Below, piece after piece: positions 1 through 6,687 of a stretch of DNA of 33,316 nucleotides. Location of the stretch: contig DVIU01000217.1 of assembly GCA_018711035.1 (NCBI GenBank), positions 1 to 33,316 on the forward strand, written 5' to 3'. This DNA is from Candidatus Scatousia excrementigallinarum (GTDB lineage: Bacteria; Cyanobacteriota; Vampirovibrionia; Gastranaerophilales; Gastranaerophilaceae). The notes below the pieces were generated by a model that saw only the letters and a program-made list of their open reading frames with translations, searched no databases and was not told where the DNA came from. Every line of letters begins with the position of its first letter. Position 1 is the first letter of the stretch. Both the position numbers and the translations under genes were made by a program.

Positions 1-34
1 AAACTTCCGCTAAAGTGAAAGCAAATTTTTTCAT
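1..34 (-). CDS. Type IV prepilin-like protein (5' end only)
   Basis: Only the first eleven codons lie in the window, reading MKKFAFTLAEV. This is the N-terminal signature of a type IV prepilin or pseudopilin: a short basic leader, then A before F-T-L-x-E, with cleavage expected between A and F by the prepilin peptidase and the Glu at mature position 5. A strong Shine-Dalgarno (GGAGG at about 41-45) sits at normal distance before the ATG at 34-32. The rest of the gene is outside the window, so length and subfamily (major pilin, minor pilin or pseudopilin) cannot be judged. An extended -10 promoter and an upstream terminator indicate that it starts its own transcript. Confidence 0.7.
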   Translation of the reverse strand, partial: MKKFAFTLAEV

Positions 35-55
35 AATTCCTCCGTTTAATAAACC

Positions 56-64
56 ATTATACCA
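56..64 (-). promoter_or_regulatory. Extended -10 promoter of the prepilin-like gene
   Basis: The minus strand reads TGGTATAAT, a perfect TATAAT with the TGn extension, 21 bases before the ATG. No good -35 is visible at 17 bases, which is acceptable for extended -10 promoters. It lies directly after the terminator of the preceding gene. Confidence 0.6.
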
Positions 65-74
65 AAATAAAGAC

Positions 75-103
75 AAAAAATCACCGTGACAATAGTCACA
101 GTG
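75..103 (-). terminator. Rho-independent terminator after the DUF151 gene
   Basis: A 9-bp stem with one mismatch (82-90 with 95-103, loop AATA) is followed on the minus strand by six T residues (80-75). It lies about 120 bases beyond the DUF151 stop and just before the prepilin promoter, separating the two transcripts. Confidence 0.6.
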
Positions 104-155
104 CGGTTTTAGCAGGCTATTAAACGTCTGAAACCCTTTTCTATAAAGACTAAAG

Positions 156-165
156 CCCCCCCCCC
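156..165. repeat. Homopolymer C10 (G10 on minus)
   Basis: Ten consecutive C residues in an otherwise AT-rich non-coding stretch, in the 3' untranslated part of the DUF151 transcript and about 95 bases upstream of the prepilin -10. Long G/C tracts are prone to length change, both biologically and in sequencing. Confidence 0.9.
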
Positions 166-222
166 GTCTGAGTTTTGAAGCTATAATTAACGTTTGCATA
201 AATTTCTCCTTTTTATTTAGCT

Positions 223-738
223 TTACTGATCGCTCTCGTGATGGTCGTTATCTTTCATAAGTTTTGCAAAATCTGAAGGTTTTATACTTTGTACAAATTT
301 TTTGAACTCTTGAGCTTCTTCTTCGTCTTTTGCAGAATCAGTCGAGACTGAACCATTCGATATTACATTTGCAGTAACAAAAATCGGTGCATCAACGCGT
401 ATTGCAAGTGCAATAGCATCAGAAGGTCTTGAGTCGATTTCAAGAACTTCATCTTTATCATTTTTCAGAAACAATGTTGCATAATATGTATCTTTTTCAA
501 CATCATTAATTTCAATTTTGTCAAGATGATAACCTGCTTTTTCAACAATATTAATAATTAAATCGTGAGTCATAGGTCTGGCTACAGAAAGATTTTCAAT
601 TTTTCTTATAATGGCACTTGCTTCGGCAGACCCTATCCAAATTGGCAAAGCCTTTCTATTATCTTTATCATGAAGAACAACAATAGGTGATCCTGTTCTT
701 GTATCAAGAGCTATGCCCATAACTTTCATCTCAATCAT
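223..738 (-). CDS. DUF151 / bifunctional nuclease (BFN) family protein
   Basis: 171 aa, the usual size for a bacterial DUF151 protein. The family core is clear: an N-terminal strand region followed by LPIWIGSAEASAI (about residues 31-43), a Thr-His-Asp-Leu segment (57-60) and the conserved SRPSDAIALAIR (103-114), then an acidic C-terminal tail. Plant homologues (BFN) act as nucleases. The bacterial proteins are widespread, often linked to DNA repair or regulation, and their biochemical role is poorly settled. The ATG at 738-736 has an AGAAAGG Shine-Dalgarno. It is transcribed alone and ends at the terminator at 75-103. No signal peptide, so cytoplasmic. Family assignment is firm; cellular function is not. 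Confidence 0.92.
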   Translation of the reverse strand: MIEMKVMGIALDTRTGSPIVVLHDKDNRKALPIWIGSAEASAIIRKIENLSVARPMTHDLIINIVEKAGYHLDKIEINDVEKDTYYATLFLKNDKDEVLEIDSRPSDAIALAIRVDAPIFVTANVISNGSVSTDSAKDEEEAQEFKKFVQSIKPSDFAKLMKDNDHHESDQ

Positions 739-810
739 CTTAAAAAACCTTTCTGATAAGTTAGTATCTATTAATAATATTATAGCCGGAAAAAAAATAA
801 TTTAAAACCG

Positions 811-839
811 TTTACGAAAAAAAATATTTATGTTATATT
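811..839 (+). promoter_or_regulatory. Promoter of tRNA-Ser
   Basis: TTTACG (811-816) and TATATT (834-839) are separated by exactly 17 bases, with a TGT extension before the -10. Transcription would start near 846. A 6-bp hairpin (855-860 with 865-870) lies in the leader before the mature tRNA. Confidence 0.6.
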
Positions 840-892
840 AAAAATATAAACGCAGCTGAAATAATTCAGCATGACAATAAGAATAATGAAAT

Positions 893-982
893 GGAGTAGT
901 GGCCGAGTGGCTGAAGGCGGCACCCTGCTAAGGTGTTATGTGGGTTATACCTGCATCCAGGGTTCAAATCCCTGCTGCTCCG
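893..982 (+). tRNA. tRNA-Ser (anticodon GCU)
   Basis: 90-nt class II tRNA with a long variable arm. The acceptor GGAGTAG (893-899) pairs with CTGCTCC (975-981) with one G-T wobble. The D-arm contains GCCGAGTGGCTGAAGGC. The anticodon loop is CTGCTAA, giving GCT, which reads AGC/AGU serine codons. The T stem CAGGG/CCCTG (958-962/970-974) encloses TTCAAAT. The discriminator base is G (982), normal for tRNA-Ser. CCA is not encoded, so it must be added after transcription. A run of seven T residues follows at once and can end the transcript. Confidence 0.97.
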
Positions 983-1160
983 TTTTTTTACAAAAATATT
1001 TAATATGGAATTTGAAAAGCTGTCCGGACGGGTGGTTTTTAGTATTATTAGAAAATTTTTTTTAATCTAACATCAAAAATAATATCAAGGATGCAATTGT
1101 TTTTTGCAACATGGCAAATCTGAATAAATTAATGATTAGAACAACAATGGATAAATTTTT

Positions 1161-1847
1161 ATGAAAAACAAAATTCAAAAATTTTTAGCTGATAAGTATG
1201 TTGATAATTTTTTAATTGGATTAATTTTGTTAAATTTTATCGTTTTTATATTTCAGACTGATAACAGCTTTTATAGTACATTTAAAACATATATAAATGC
1301 TTTTGAACTATTTTCAATGATTATTTTTACCATTGAATATTTTTTGCGTATTTTATCTCTTAACAATTGGCGTGATATGTTTAAGCCTATGATGGTAGTA
1401 GATTTTCTGGCAATATTCCCGTTTTATCTATCTTTTGTAACCGTAAATACAATATTTTTAAGAATATTACGATTATCCAGACTATTGCGAATAGCAAAAC
1501 TTGCCAGATATACGTCAGCTATTAAACGAATAAAAATGGCATTCTTGAAGCGTAAAGATGAATTCATCGTAACTGCGGGTATATTTCTTGTAGGTTTAAC
1601 TGTAGCAGCTATTGCAATATATTTTGCTGAAAATCAGACAGGCAATCAGGCATTTTCGAGTATCCCGAGTTCATACTGGTGGGCTGTTATAACATTTACA
1701 AGTGTAGGTTATGGTGATACTTATCCTGTAACGACTTTAGGTAAGTTTATAGGTGCTTTTACTGCAATAATGGGAGTAGGGCTTCATGCTGTTTTAATTG
1801 GTGTAGTCGGAGCGGCTTTTATCGATGCTGCAAAACGAGAGGAGTAA
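1161..1847 (+). CDS. Voltage-gated potassium channel-like ion transporter
   Basis: 228-aa six-helix inner-membrane channel of the Kv type. Segments S1-S3 occupy about residues 15-95. S4 (about 98-118) is a textbook voltage sensor with a basic residue at every third position: R101, R104, R107, R110, K113, R116. S5, a pore helix and S6 follow, with the potassium selectivity filter TSVGYGD at 180-186. There is no long C-terminal regulatory domain, so this is a minimal Kv channel, slightly shorter than KvAP. The role is membrane-potential-dependent potassium flux; direction and gating cannot be read from sequence. The Shine-Dalgarno is weak. The next gene starts two bases after its stop, so the two are co-transcribed. 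Confidence 0.92.
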   Translation: MKNKIQKFLADKYVDNFLIGLILLNFIVFIFQTDNSFYSTFKTYINAFELFSMIIFTIEYFLRILSLNNWRDMFKPMMVVDFLAIFPFYLSFVTVNTIFLRILRLSRLLRIAKLARYTSAIKRIKMAFLKRKDEFIVTAGIFLVGLTVAAIAIYFAENQTGNQAFSSIPSSYWWAVITFTSVGYGDTYPVTTLGKFIGAFTAIMGVGLHAVLIGVVGAAFIDAAKREE

Positions 1848-1849
1848 AA

Positions 1850-2065
1850 ATGAAAAAATTTATTAGTCTTTTAATTATGGTATGTTTAAATTTTTCTCTG
1901 GCAGCTTTTGCTGAAACTGTTGTGTTCAATCCGGATTCAAAAATTTATCATTCTATAAATTGCTATCATGCTGTTAAATGCAAAAAATGTATTAAAATAG
2001 AGAAAAAAGAAGCTCAAAATCGTGGCGGCAGACCTTGTAAAAATGCGGGGGATAAGCTAGAATAA
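1850..2065 (+). CDS. Small exported Cys-rich protein, Ada-type metal-binding-like
   Basis: 71 aa. Residues 1-21 form a signal peptide (MKKF, hydrophobic core, cleavage after AFA). The mature part of about 50 residues has the layout KIYHSINCYHAVKCKKC followed by an alpha-helical stretch and GGRPCKNAG. This resembles the small Ada-like zinc-binding module seen in many secreted proteins (Y-H-x(4)-C-x(n)-A-x(n)-G-x-R-P-C-x-x-C), but the last Cys of that pattern is Ala here, while an extra CKKC is present. It should fold in the periplasm as a metal- or disulfide-stabilised mini-domain. It starts two bases after the potassium channel stop and is probably translationally coupled. Its final bases overlap the end of the convergent PHP gene. 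Function unknown. Confidence 0.7.
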   Translation: MKKFISLLIMVCLNFSLAAFAETVVFNPDSKIYHSINCYHAVKCKKCIKIEKKEAQNRGGRPCKNAGDKLE

Positions 2066-2887
2066 ACTCAATTTCGAAGAATCTATGTATAAACCTTTCT
2101 TATTTAATGTTGCAAGAGGAATATTTTTGTTAGTTCCATGGTAATCGCTTCCTCCGGTAATGATTAGGCTGTTTGCTTGTGCACATTGTATAAGAAAGTT
2201 TATTTCATCGGGAGAATAGCGGGAATAATAGCATTCAAGACCTTTTATACCGCATTTTATAAGTGTTTTAAGTTTAGGAATAAATTGTTCAGGCGTTAAA
2301 TGAATTTCTCCTTCCCCTCCGAGAGGATGAGCCCATACCGGAATACCGCCTGCGTTGGAGAGTATACCTATAGCTTCTTCTCCGTCAAACCGCGAGTTGC
2401 CTGTTTTGCACCCGTCAAGATATTTTCGCATTGCGTCAAGGTTATTTTCTGCCAGTTTTCTTTTTACAAGAATATTTGCAATATGCATTTTTACAACGCT
2501 TTTGCGTGAATACAGCCAGTCAAGTTCTTCTCTTTTCAATTCTATTCCATGTATTTCTTGTAAATAGTTTATTCTTTTTTCTAATTTCATCCGTCGTAAA
2601 GTTTTACCATTATCAAGAAGCGCAAGTAAATCTTTGTCGTACGGATTAAAATTATATCCGAGAATATGGCACTTGCAGTCTTTTGCCTTACAGGTGAGTT
2701 CTACTCCGTTGATAAATTTTATATTATCAGGGACAAGCTTTGATATTTCAAGACACCCGTCAATTGTATCGTGATCCGTAAGCGCAAATATATCAATTTT
2801 ATTTTTTTTAATTTTTGCAAGTAATTCCTCTAATGAATCACTTCCGTCAGAATAATCGCTATGTATGTGTAAATCAATTTTAGCCAT
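2057..2887 (-). CDS. PHP-domain phosphoesterase (YciV/RNase AM-like)
   Basis: 276-aa metal-dependent phosphoesterase. All PHP motifs are present: HIHSDYSDG (7-15), TDHDT (37-41), GVEL (about 61-64), WAHP (about 185-188) and GGSDYHG near residue 245. These His and Asp residues bind a trinuclear metal centre. Length and motif order match stand-alone PHP proteins such as YciV, which hydrolyse 3',5'-nucleotide bisphosphates and short RNA/DNA ends; that activity is assumed from the family. Cytoplasmic. It begins seven bases after the pnuC stop without a clear Shine-Dalgarno, so translation probably depends on coupling. Its end overlaps the convergent small Cys-rich gene by nine bases, with no terminator between them. 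Confidence 0.88.
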   Translation of the reverse strand: MAKIDLHIHSDYSDGSDSLEELLAKIKKNKIDIFALTDHDTIDGCLEISKLVPDNIKFINGVELTCKAKDCKCHILGYNFNPYDKDLLALLDNGKTLRRMKLEKRINYLQEIHGIELKREELDWLYSRKSVVKMHIANILVKRKLAENNLDAMRKYLDGCKTGNSRFDGEEAIGILSNAGGIPVWAHPLGGEGEIHLTPEQFIPKLKTLIKCGIKGLECYYSRYSPDEINFLIQCAQANSLIITGGSDYHGTNKNIPLATLNKKGLYIDSSKLSLF

Positions 2888-2894
2888 ATTTTAA

Positions 2895-3587
2895 TTATAT
2901 ATCAAACGAAACTTCTTTTTTCCAATTGTGCAAAAAATAAAAAGCCAGAATAAAGTACGTTAACCACATAATAACCGTTGCTAAGCAATTTGACCCGTTA
3001 ATATATGCCTGAATCCACATTATAACCGATAATCCGTTCACTATAATCCATACATACCATTGTTCTATACAGCGTTTTATTGTGAGTATTAACCCTCCTA
3101 TTGAAAATATGGTTGTAACAGCATCAATGAATGGTGTTGCGTCGCCAAATTGTTTTAAAATTAAAGCCAGAAGAACAGAACCGGTTATTACAGCAGTAAA
3201 AAATATTATATTTTCAGTTCCGGTCATTTTTGTTTTGATAATTTCCTGCGAATCTTTTTTTAAATGTTTTTTCCATTTAAAAATTCCCACAATCTGCATA
3301 GGAAAATAAAATAATATATATAAAAATAGGTTTCCGTAAAGATGATTTTTATATGCAATATATGCATAGCACAATGTTCCGGTAAGTCCGATAAAATAAC
3401 AGGATATTTTTCCTTTCCCTGCAAGAATAGTGTAACTTATGCCGCATATTGCGGATACCAGTGCAATCTTACTGTCGCCGGTTAAAAATGATATAAATAT
3501 TATTAGTAAGATTTCCAGAGGAAAAAATATGCGTTCGTATTTTCCAAAACCTGTAAATTCTCTTTTAATAAAATCACAAATATTCAT
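2895..3587 (-). CDS. pnuC: PnuC-like nicotinamide riboside (or related vitamin) transporter
   Basis: About 230 aa, an integral membrane protein with seven or so hydrophobic segments and no signal peptide. The region KRCIEQWYVWIIVNGLSVIMW near residue 190 matches the conserved PnuC core (E-x-W-x-x-W-x-x-x-N), whose Trp residues line the substrate site. An N-terminal basic amphipathic stretch precedes the first helix. PnuC proteins carry nicotinamide riboside by facilitated diffusion; relatives carry thiamine (PnuT) or riboflavin (PnuX), and sequence alone does not separate these here. An in-frame TTG lies one codon upstream (3590), but the ATG at 3587-3585 is the better start. It precedes the PHP gene in one transcript. 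No riboswitch fits in the short upstream gap. Confidence 0.8.
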   Translation of the reverse strand: MNICDFIKREFTGFGKYERIFFPLEILLIIFISFLTGDSKIALVSAICGISYTILAGKGKISCYFIGLTGTLCYAYIAYKNHLYGNLFLYILFYFPMQIVGIFKWKKHLKKDSQEIIKTKMTGTENIIFFTAVITGSVLLALILKQFGDATPFIDAVTTIFSIGGLILTIKRCIEQWYVWIIVNGLSVIMWIQAYINGSNCLATVIMWLTYFILAFYFLHNWKKEVSFDI

Positions 3588-3594
3588 CAAATTT

Positions 3595-3623
3595 ATTTTA
3601 CTTTTTTCTTTGTGTGTTGTCTA
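3595..3623 (-). promoter_or_regulatory. Promoter of the pnuC-PHP operon
   Basis: Minus strand TAGACA (3623-3618), 17-base spacer, TAAAAT (3600-3595), each 5 of 6 to consensus. The predicted start of transcription falls at about 3588, within a base or two of the ATG at 3587, so the mRNA may be nearly leaderless; consistent with this, no Shine-Dalgarno is visible. Confidence 0.5.
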
Positions 3624-3642
3624 CTATTAACAGGTAAAAGAA

Positions 3643-4692
3643 ATGCAAGTACAAAAAATAAGCCGATTTTTAAATAATAAAATGCTGCTAAAAACGTTAG
3701 AGAAAGTATCCGAGCACGGAAGCTCCTTTGCTGCCGGCACTTCTCTTGTAATGGCTTTAGGCGTACGGCCTCTTGCTATTCTGTCAACTCCGGATGTTGA
3801 AAAAGAAAATAAGCAATATGCTTGTGCAAATTCTATCTGTTCAGGACTTATTAAATTTGGGATGATAGAAGCTGTTGCTCTTCCTGTTGAAAATGCTGTT
3901 AAGAAAATTGATAAAAATCCTGATAAATACCTGAAACCATTAACTGTTAAGCTGCTAAAGGGGGGAGCATCCGGTTTATCTGAATCAAAAAGCTATAAAT
4001 TGGCTGCTCAAATAACTAAACTCGGAACAGGTTTAATAACTGCAATTCCAAAGTCAGTTCTGACTATTGCTTTAATTCCTGTTATTATGGACAAACTTTT
4101 TAATATCAAAAAGAATAATGAAACAGTAACTGTAGAAAATAACCCTGATAATATACAAATCATAAAAAGTAAAAAAATTCCTTTTCAAGGCAAAGGAACA
4201 GAACAGCTTGCGAAAGGTATCGGCAAAATATTTGACAACAAAACTGTACGTCAATTTGTGATAAAACATGCCGATGAAGAAAAAAATATTGCAAAACATA
4301 TGACTGCTGCTACTGATATTCTTCTGACCGCATCTGCCGCTTATCAGACAAATAACAGCCCAAATATAAAAGAAAACCGGAAAAAAGCACTTATTTATAA
4401 TAATGTATTATCAACGGCAATTACTCTTGGTTTTGGTTACGGTATAGATAAAGCTATTAAAAATAAAACAGGTAATTTTATTAAGCGGTTCGCTGAAGTC
4501 AACAGGCATGACCCTAAACTTCATAAATATATTGAAGGCATAAATATAATCAGACCTGCGTTAATATTCGCAGGTATCTATTATGGTTTACTACCGGTGT
4601 TTTCCACATATATTGCAGAGAAAATCGATAAATTTATTGAAAGAAATTCATTAAAGACTAAAGATTCTGAACTTCATCAGTCTGTTTCTTAA
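3643..4692 (+). CDS. Hypothetical protein, possibly membrane-associated
   Basis: 349 aa, no family recognised. The N-terminus MQVQKISRFLNN has the short lineage-style start also seen in the AAA+ protein of this window (MRITQIQTF). Several moderately hydrophobic helices are visible (about residues 28-48, 125-148, 255-270 and 300-325), separated by lysine-rich helical segments such as the stretch around 150-200. Gly/Ala-containing helices (GTGLITAIPKSVLTIALIP, ALIFAGIYYGLLPVF) suggest membrane insertion or hydrophobic packing. No signal peptide and no catalytic motif. The start has AGGTAAAAGAA upstream. It is divergent from pnuC. Its last 35 bases are also the last codons of tpsB on the other strand. 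Real gene likely, from length, start signal and codon pattern; function not assignable. Confidence 0.7.
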   Translation: MQVQKISRFLNNKMLLKTLEKVSEHGSSFAAGTSLVMALGVRPLAILSTPDVEKENKQYACANSICSGLIKFGMIEAVALPVENAVKKIDKNPDKYLKPLTVKLLKGGASGLSESKSYKLAAQITKLGTGLITAIPKSVLTIALIPVIMDKLFNIKKNNETVTVENNPDNIQIIKSKKIPFQGKGTEQLAKGIGKIFDNKTVRQFVIKHADEEKNIAKHMTAATDILLTASAAYQTNNSPNIKENRKKALIYNNVLSTAITLGFGYGIDKAIKNKTGNFIKRFAEVNRHDPKLHKYIEGINIIRPALIFAGIYYGLLPVFSTYIAEKIDKFIERNSLKTKDSELHQSVS

Positions 4693-6511
4693 TCTGTTGT
4701 TTCGGTTTTCTTAATTTAACAAGAGCATCATAGTCAGGAGTTAAAACTATATCAAAATGGAATCTTCCTGCCTGCTGATGCGGTTCGTGCGAGTTTCTTA
4801 TCATAGGGAAGCCCCAGTATAATCTGGCTGTAATATCCTTAGGCAAAGAGACCCTGAGCCCCATACCTATACCCAAAAGAACATCATTGGCATCATATCC
4901 CGGAGCACCCGGGCCGTCTCCTTTAAACGGAAAAACCATTGCATGGTCAACAAATGCTACCCCTTTTACATATTTACCTAAGAACGGCACTTCTTTCTTT
5001 TTATCTTTTGTTTTTATTGTTGACGGCGCAATAGGAAACAAAAGTTCGCCGCTCAGAAGATATCCGCTGCGGCCTATTAATAACCCTTCCGAGTAACCTC
5101 TTACGGAAGAAAGACCGCCGGCCTGGAACTGGTCAATATAAGGTACAACATCTTTTGGAATTGCCTGATAATTTCCTCTGAACTGACCGACAATACCATG
5201 TCCGAAATCGTGGAGTCTTACAATACCTCCTTCAAGTTTAACGTAATTTGAATTATCTCTGAATATCGGCATTGCATATGACACATACTGATTTGCATAC
5301 CATATACCGCGTTTAGTGTCATATCTGAGGTTCAAACCTGTTCTTGCGCTTGTAATTTTATCTGTATTTAAGTCATATCCGTCAAAAGATGTTGTGGCCT
5401 GTTTATAATCCACCGAACTGAAACTTGATAATTCCATATATGGCTTTCTTATAATCGGCTGGTTAAAATACAGTGAATAAACATAAGAACGGCTGCGAAT
5501 GTTAAACATTTCATACGGGCCTTTTGCAATATGCGCATAACTTGAGGAGAATGAGAACCCTACTCTGCCGTCTTTTTTGTTTACCGGAATGTTATAATCG
5601 GCAAACGGCGTATTTGAGTGTGCACTGAAATACGCACCCAGTGTTAATTTGTCTCTATAACCGAAAAGGCTGTCATGAGTTAGGGCGACACCTCCGCGGA
5701 ATTTACCTATCGTTGAACGTCCGGCATTATCGAAAATCAAACTTGTATGGAACGGGAGTTTTTCTTTTGCAGTAAGTTCAATATCTGTAGTTCCCATTCT
5801 TTTCTCACCCGGTTTCAGATTTGCGTTTAAGTCAATACCGTCAGTGTATTTATTAAAATTTAATACATTTTGTTCAAGTTCAACTATATCAAATAGTTTA
5901 TAAGGTTTTGCAGAGATTCGTTTTTTTATGTAAGATTCTTTTGTCCAGCGGTTACCGGTAACAGTAACATCTCCTACTTTACCTTCAAGTAAATCAATAT
6001 AAATAGTACCTTCGTCAATTGTTTGTTCCGGAACAAATGCTCTTGCTGTTACAAATCCTTTTTCCATATAAAGGTTATTTATTTTAGCAACAATTTCTTT
6101 AATTTGTTCAAAGCTTAAATTTTCTCCAAGATAAGGGGTAATGATGTTTTCAATCTCGTCTTCCGTCAAAATTTCACTGGGAGCGACTCTTATTTTATCA
6201 ATATATACGCCTTTAGTCGCATATTCTTCTGCTCTTGCTTTAATAACATTTTTTTTTTGCTTTTTTTCTATTTTATCAACTTGCTGCTCTTTTTTTTGTT
6301 CTTCTTTCTGACGTTTTTTTAATTCTTTCCAATCTTCTTCCTGTTCTTTTCGTCTTTCCAAATCTCTTATTCTGTCCATATCATGAACATTGAGGTTTCC
6401 GGCACTTCCCGCAGCATCCATAACTCCGGCAGGAATTTCACCGATTGCCTGAGCTGCATTACTAATACAGGATAGACATATAGCAAGTAATAAAATCTTT
6501 TTCAAATCCAT
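4658..6511 (-). CDS. TpsB-type outer-membrane transporter (ShlB/FhaC/HecB family)
   Basis: 617-aa secretion partner for the giant adhesin encoded divergently. Residues 1-22 are a signal peptide (cleavage after AQA). A highly charged Lys/Glu helical segment (about 46-98) precedes two POTRA domains (about 101-176 and 178-253), which bind the TPS domain of the substrate in the periplasm. From about 254 a 16-strand Omp85-type barrel follows, with the loop-6 signature VRGY at 470-473. The last barrel strand (GRFHFDIVLTPDY) is followed by a polar Lys/Gln-rich tail of roughly 25 residues, unusual because these porins normally end at the aromatic last residue. AAGGTGA lies before the ATG. An A10 run in the coding sequence (6249-6258) falls near codons 85-88. 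It is not in the usual tpsB-tpsA operon but head-to-head with tpsA. Confidence 0.92.
   Translation of the reverse strand: MDLKKILLLAICLSCISNAAQAIGEIPAGVMDAAGSAGNLNVHDMDRIRDLERRKEQEEDWKELKKRQKEEQKKEQQVDKIEKKQKKNVIKARAEEYATKGVYIDKIRVAPSEILTEDEIENIITPYLGENLSFEQIKEIVAKINNLYMEKGFVTARAFVPEQTIDEGTIYIDLLEGKVGDVTVTGNRWTKESYIKKRISAKPYKLFDIVELEQNVLNFNKYTDGIDLNANLKPGEKRMGTTDIELTAKEKLPFHTSLIFDNAGRSTIGKFRGGVALTHDSLFGYRDKLTLGAYFSAHSNTPFADYNIPVNKKDGRVGFSFSSSYAHIAKGPYEMFNIRSRSYVYSLYFNQPIIRKPYMELSSFSSVDYKQATTSFDGYDLNTDKITSARTGLNLRYDTKRGIWYANQYVSYAMPIFRDNSNYVKLEGGIVRLHDFGHGIVGQFRGNYQAIPKDVVPYIDQFQAGGLSSVRGYSEGLLIGRSGYLLSGELLFPIAPSTIKTKDKKKEVPFLGKYVKGVAFVDHAMVFPFKGDGPGAPGYDANDVLLGIGMGLRVSLPKDITARLYWGFPMIRNSHEPHQQAGRFHFDIVLTPDYDALVKLRKPKQQIKKQTDEVQNL
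6249..6258 (-). repeat. A10 homopolymer inside the tpsB coding sequence
   Basis: Ten consecutive A residues on the coding strand, in the Lys-rich segment before the first POTRA domain; a second run of seven A residues lies close by (6261-6267). Slippage of one base would truncate TpsB before its POTRA domains. Confidence 0.85.
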
Positions 6512-6588
6512 AATAAATAATTCACCTTTTTTTCACCTTACTACAAGATATAAAAATTATGCACAAAATGTAACATTATATTAAAGAT

Positions 6589-6617
6589 TTGAAACATAAC
6601 TTTAGCAATTATAGAAA
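6589..6617 (+). promoter_or_regulatory. Candidate promoter of tpsA
   Basis: TTGAAA (6589-6594) and TAGAAA (6612-6617) are 17 bases apart, giving a leader of about 65 bases before the ATG at 6688. An alternative -10, TATATT, is at 6577-6582 but lacks a -35. The 176-base gap between tpsB and tpsA must hold promoters for both directions. Confidence 0.35.
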
Positions 6618-6687
6618 ATTTTTCATATTTAATCTCATCATGAAGCAAATAACCAGTATAGTGATGATTTTAAGAAAAGGGATATAT

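Noticed and set aside
871-1065. 64-aa open frame on plus
   Set aside because: It runs through the tRNA-Ser gene, so it is not a protein gene.
6589-6687. 33-residue N-terminal extension of TpsA from a TTG
   Set aside because: No ribosome site; the ATG at 6688 has one and starts a normal signal peptide. I considered an extended signal peptide region (ESPR) but the sequence does not match one.
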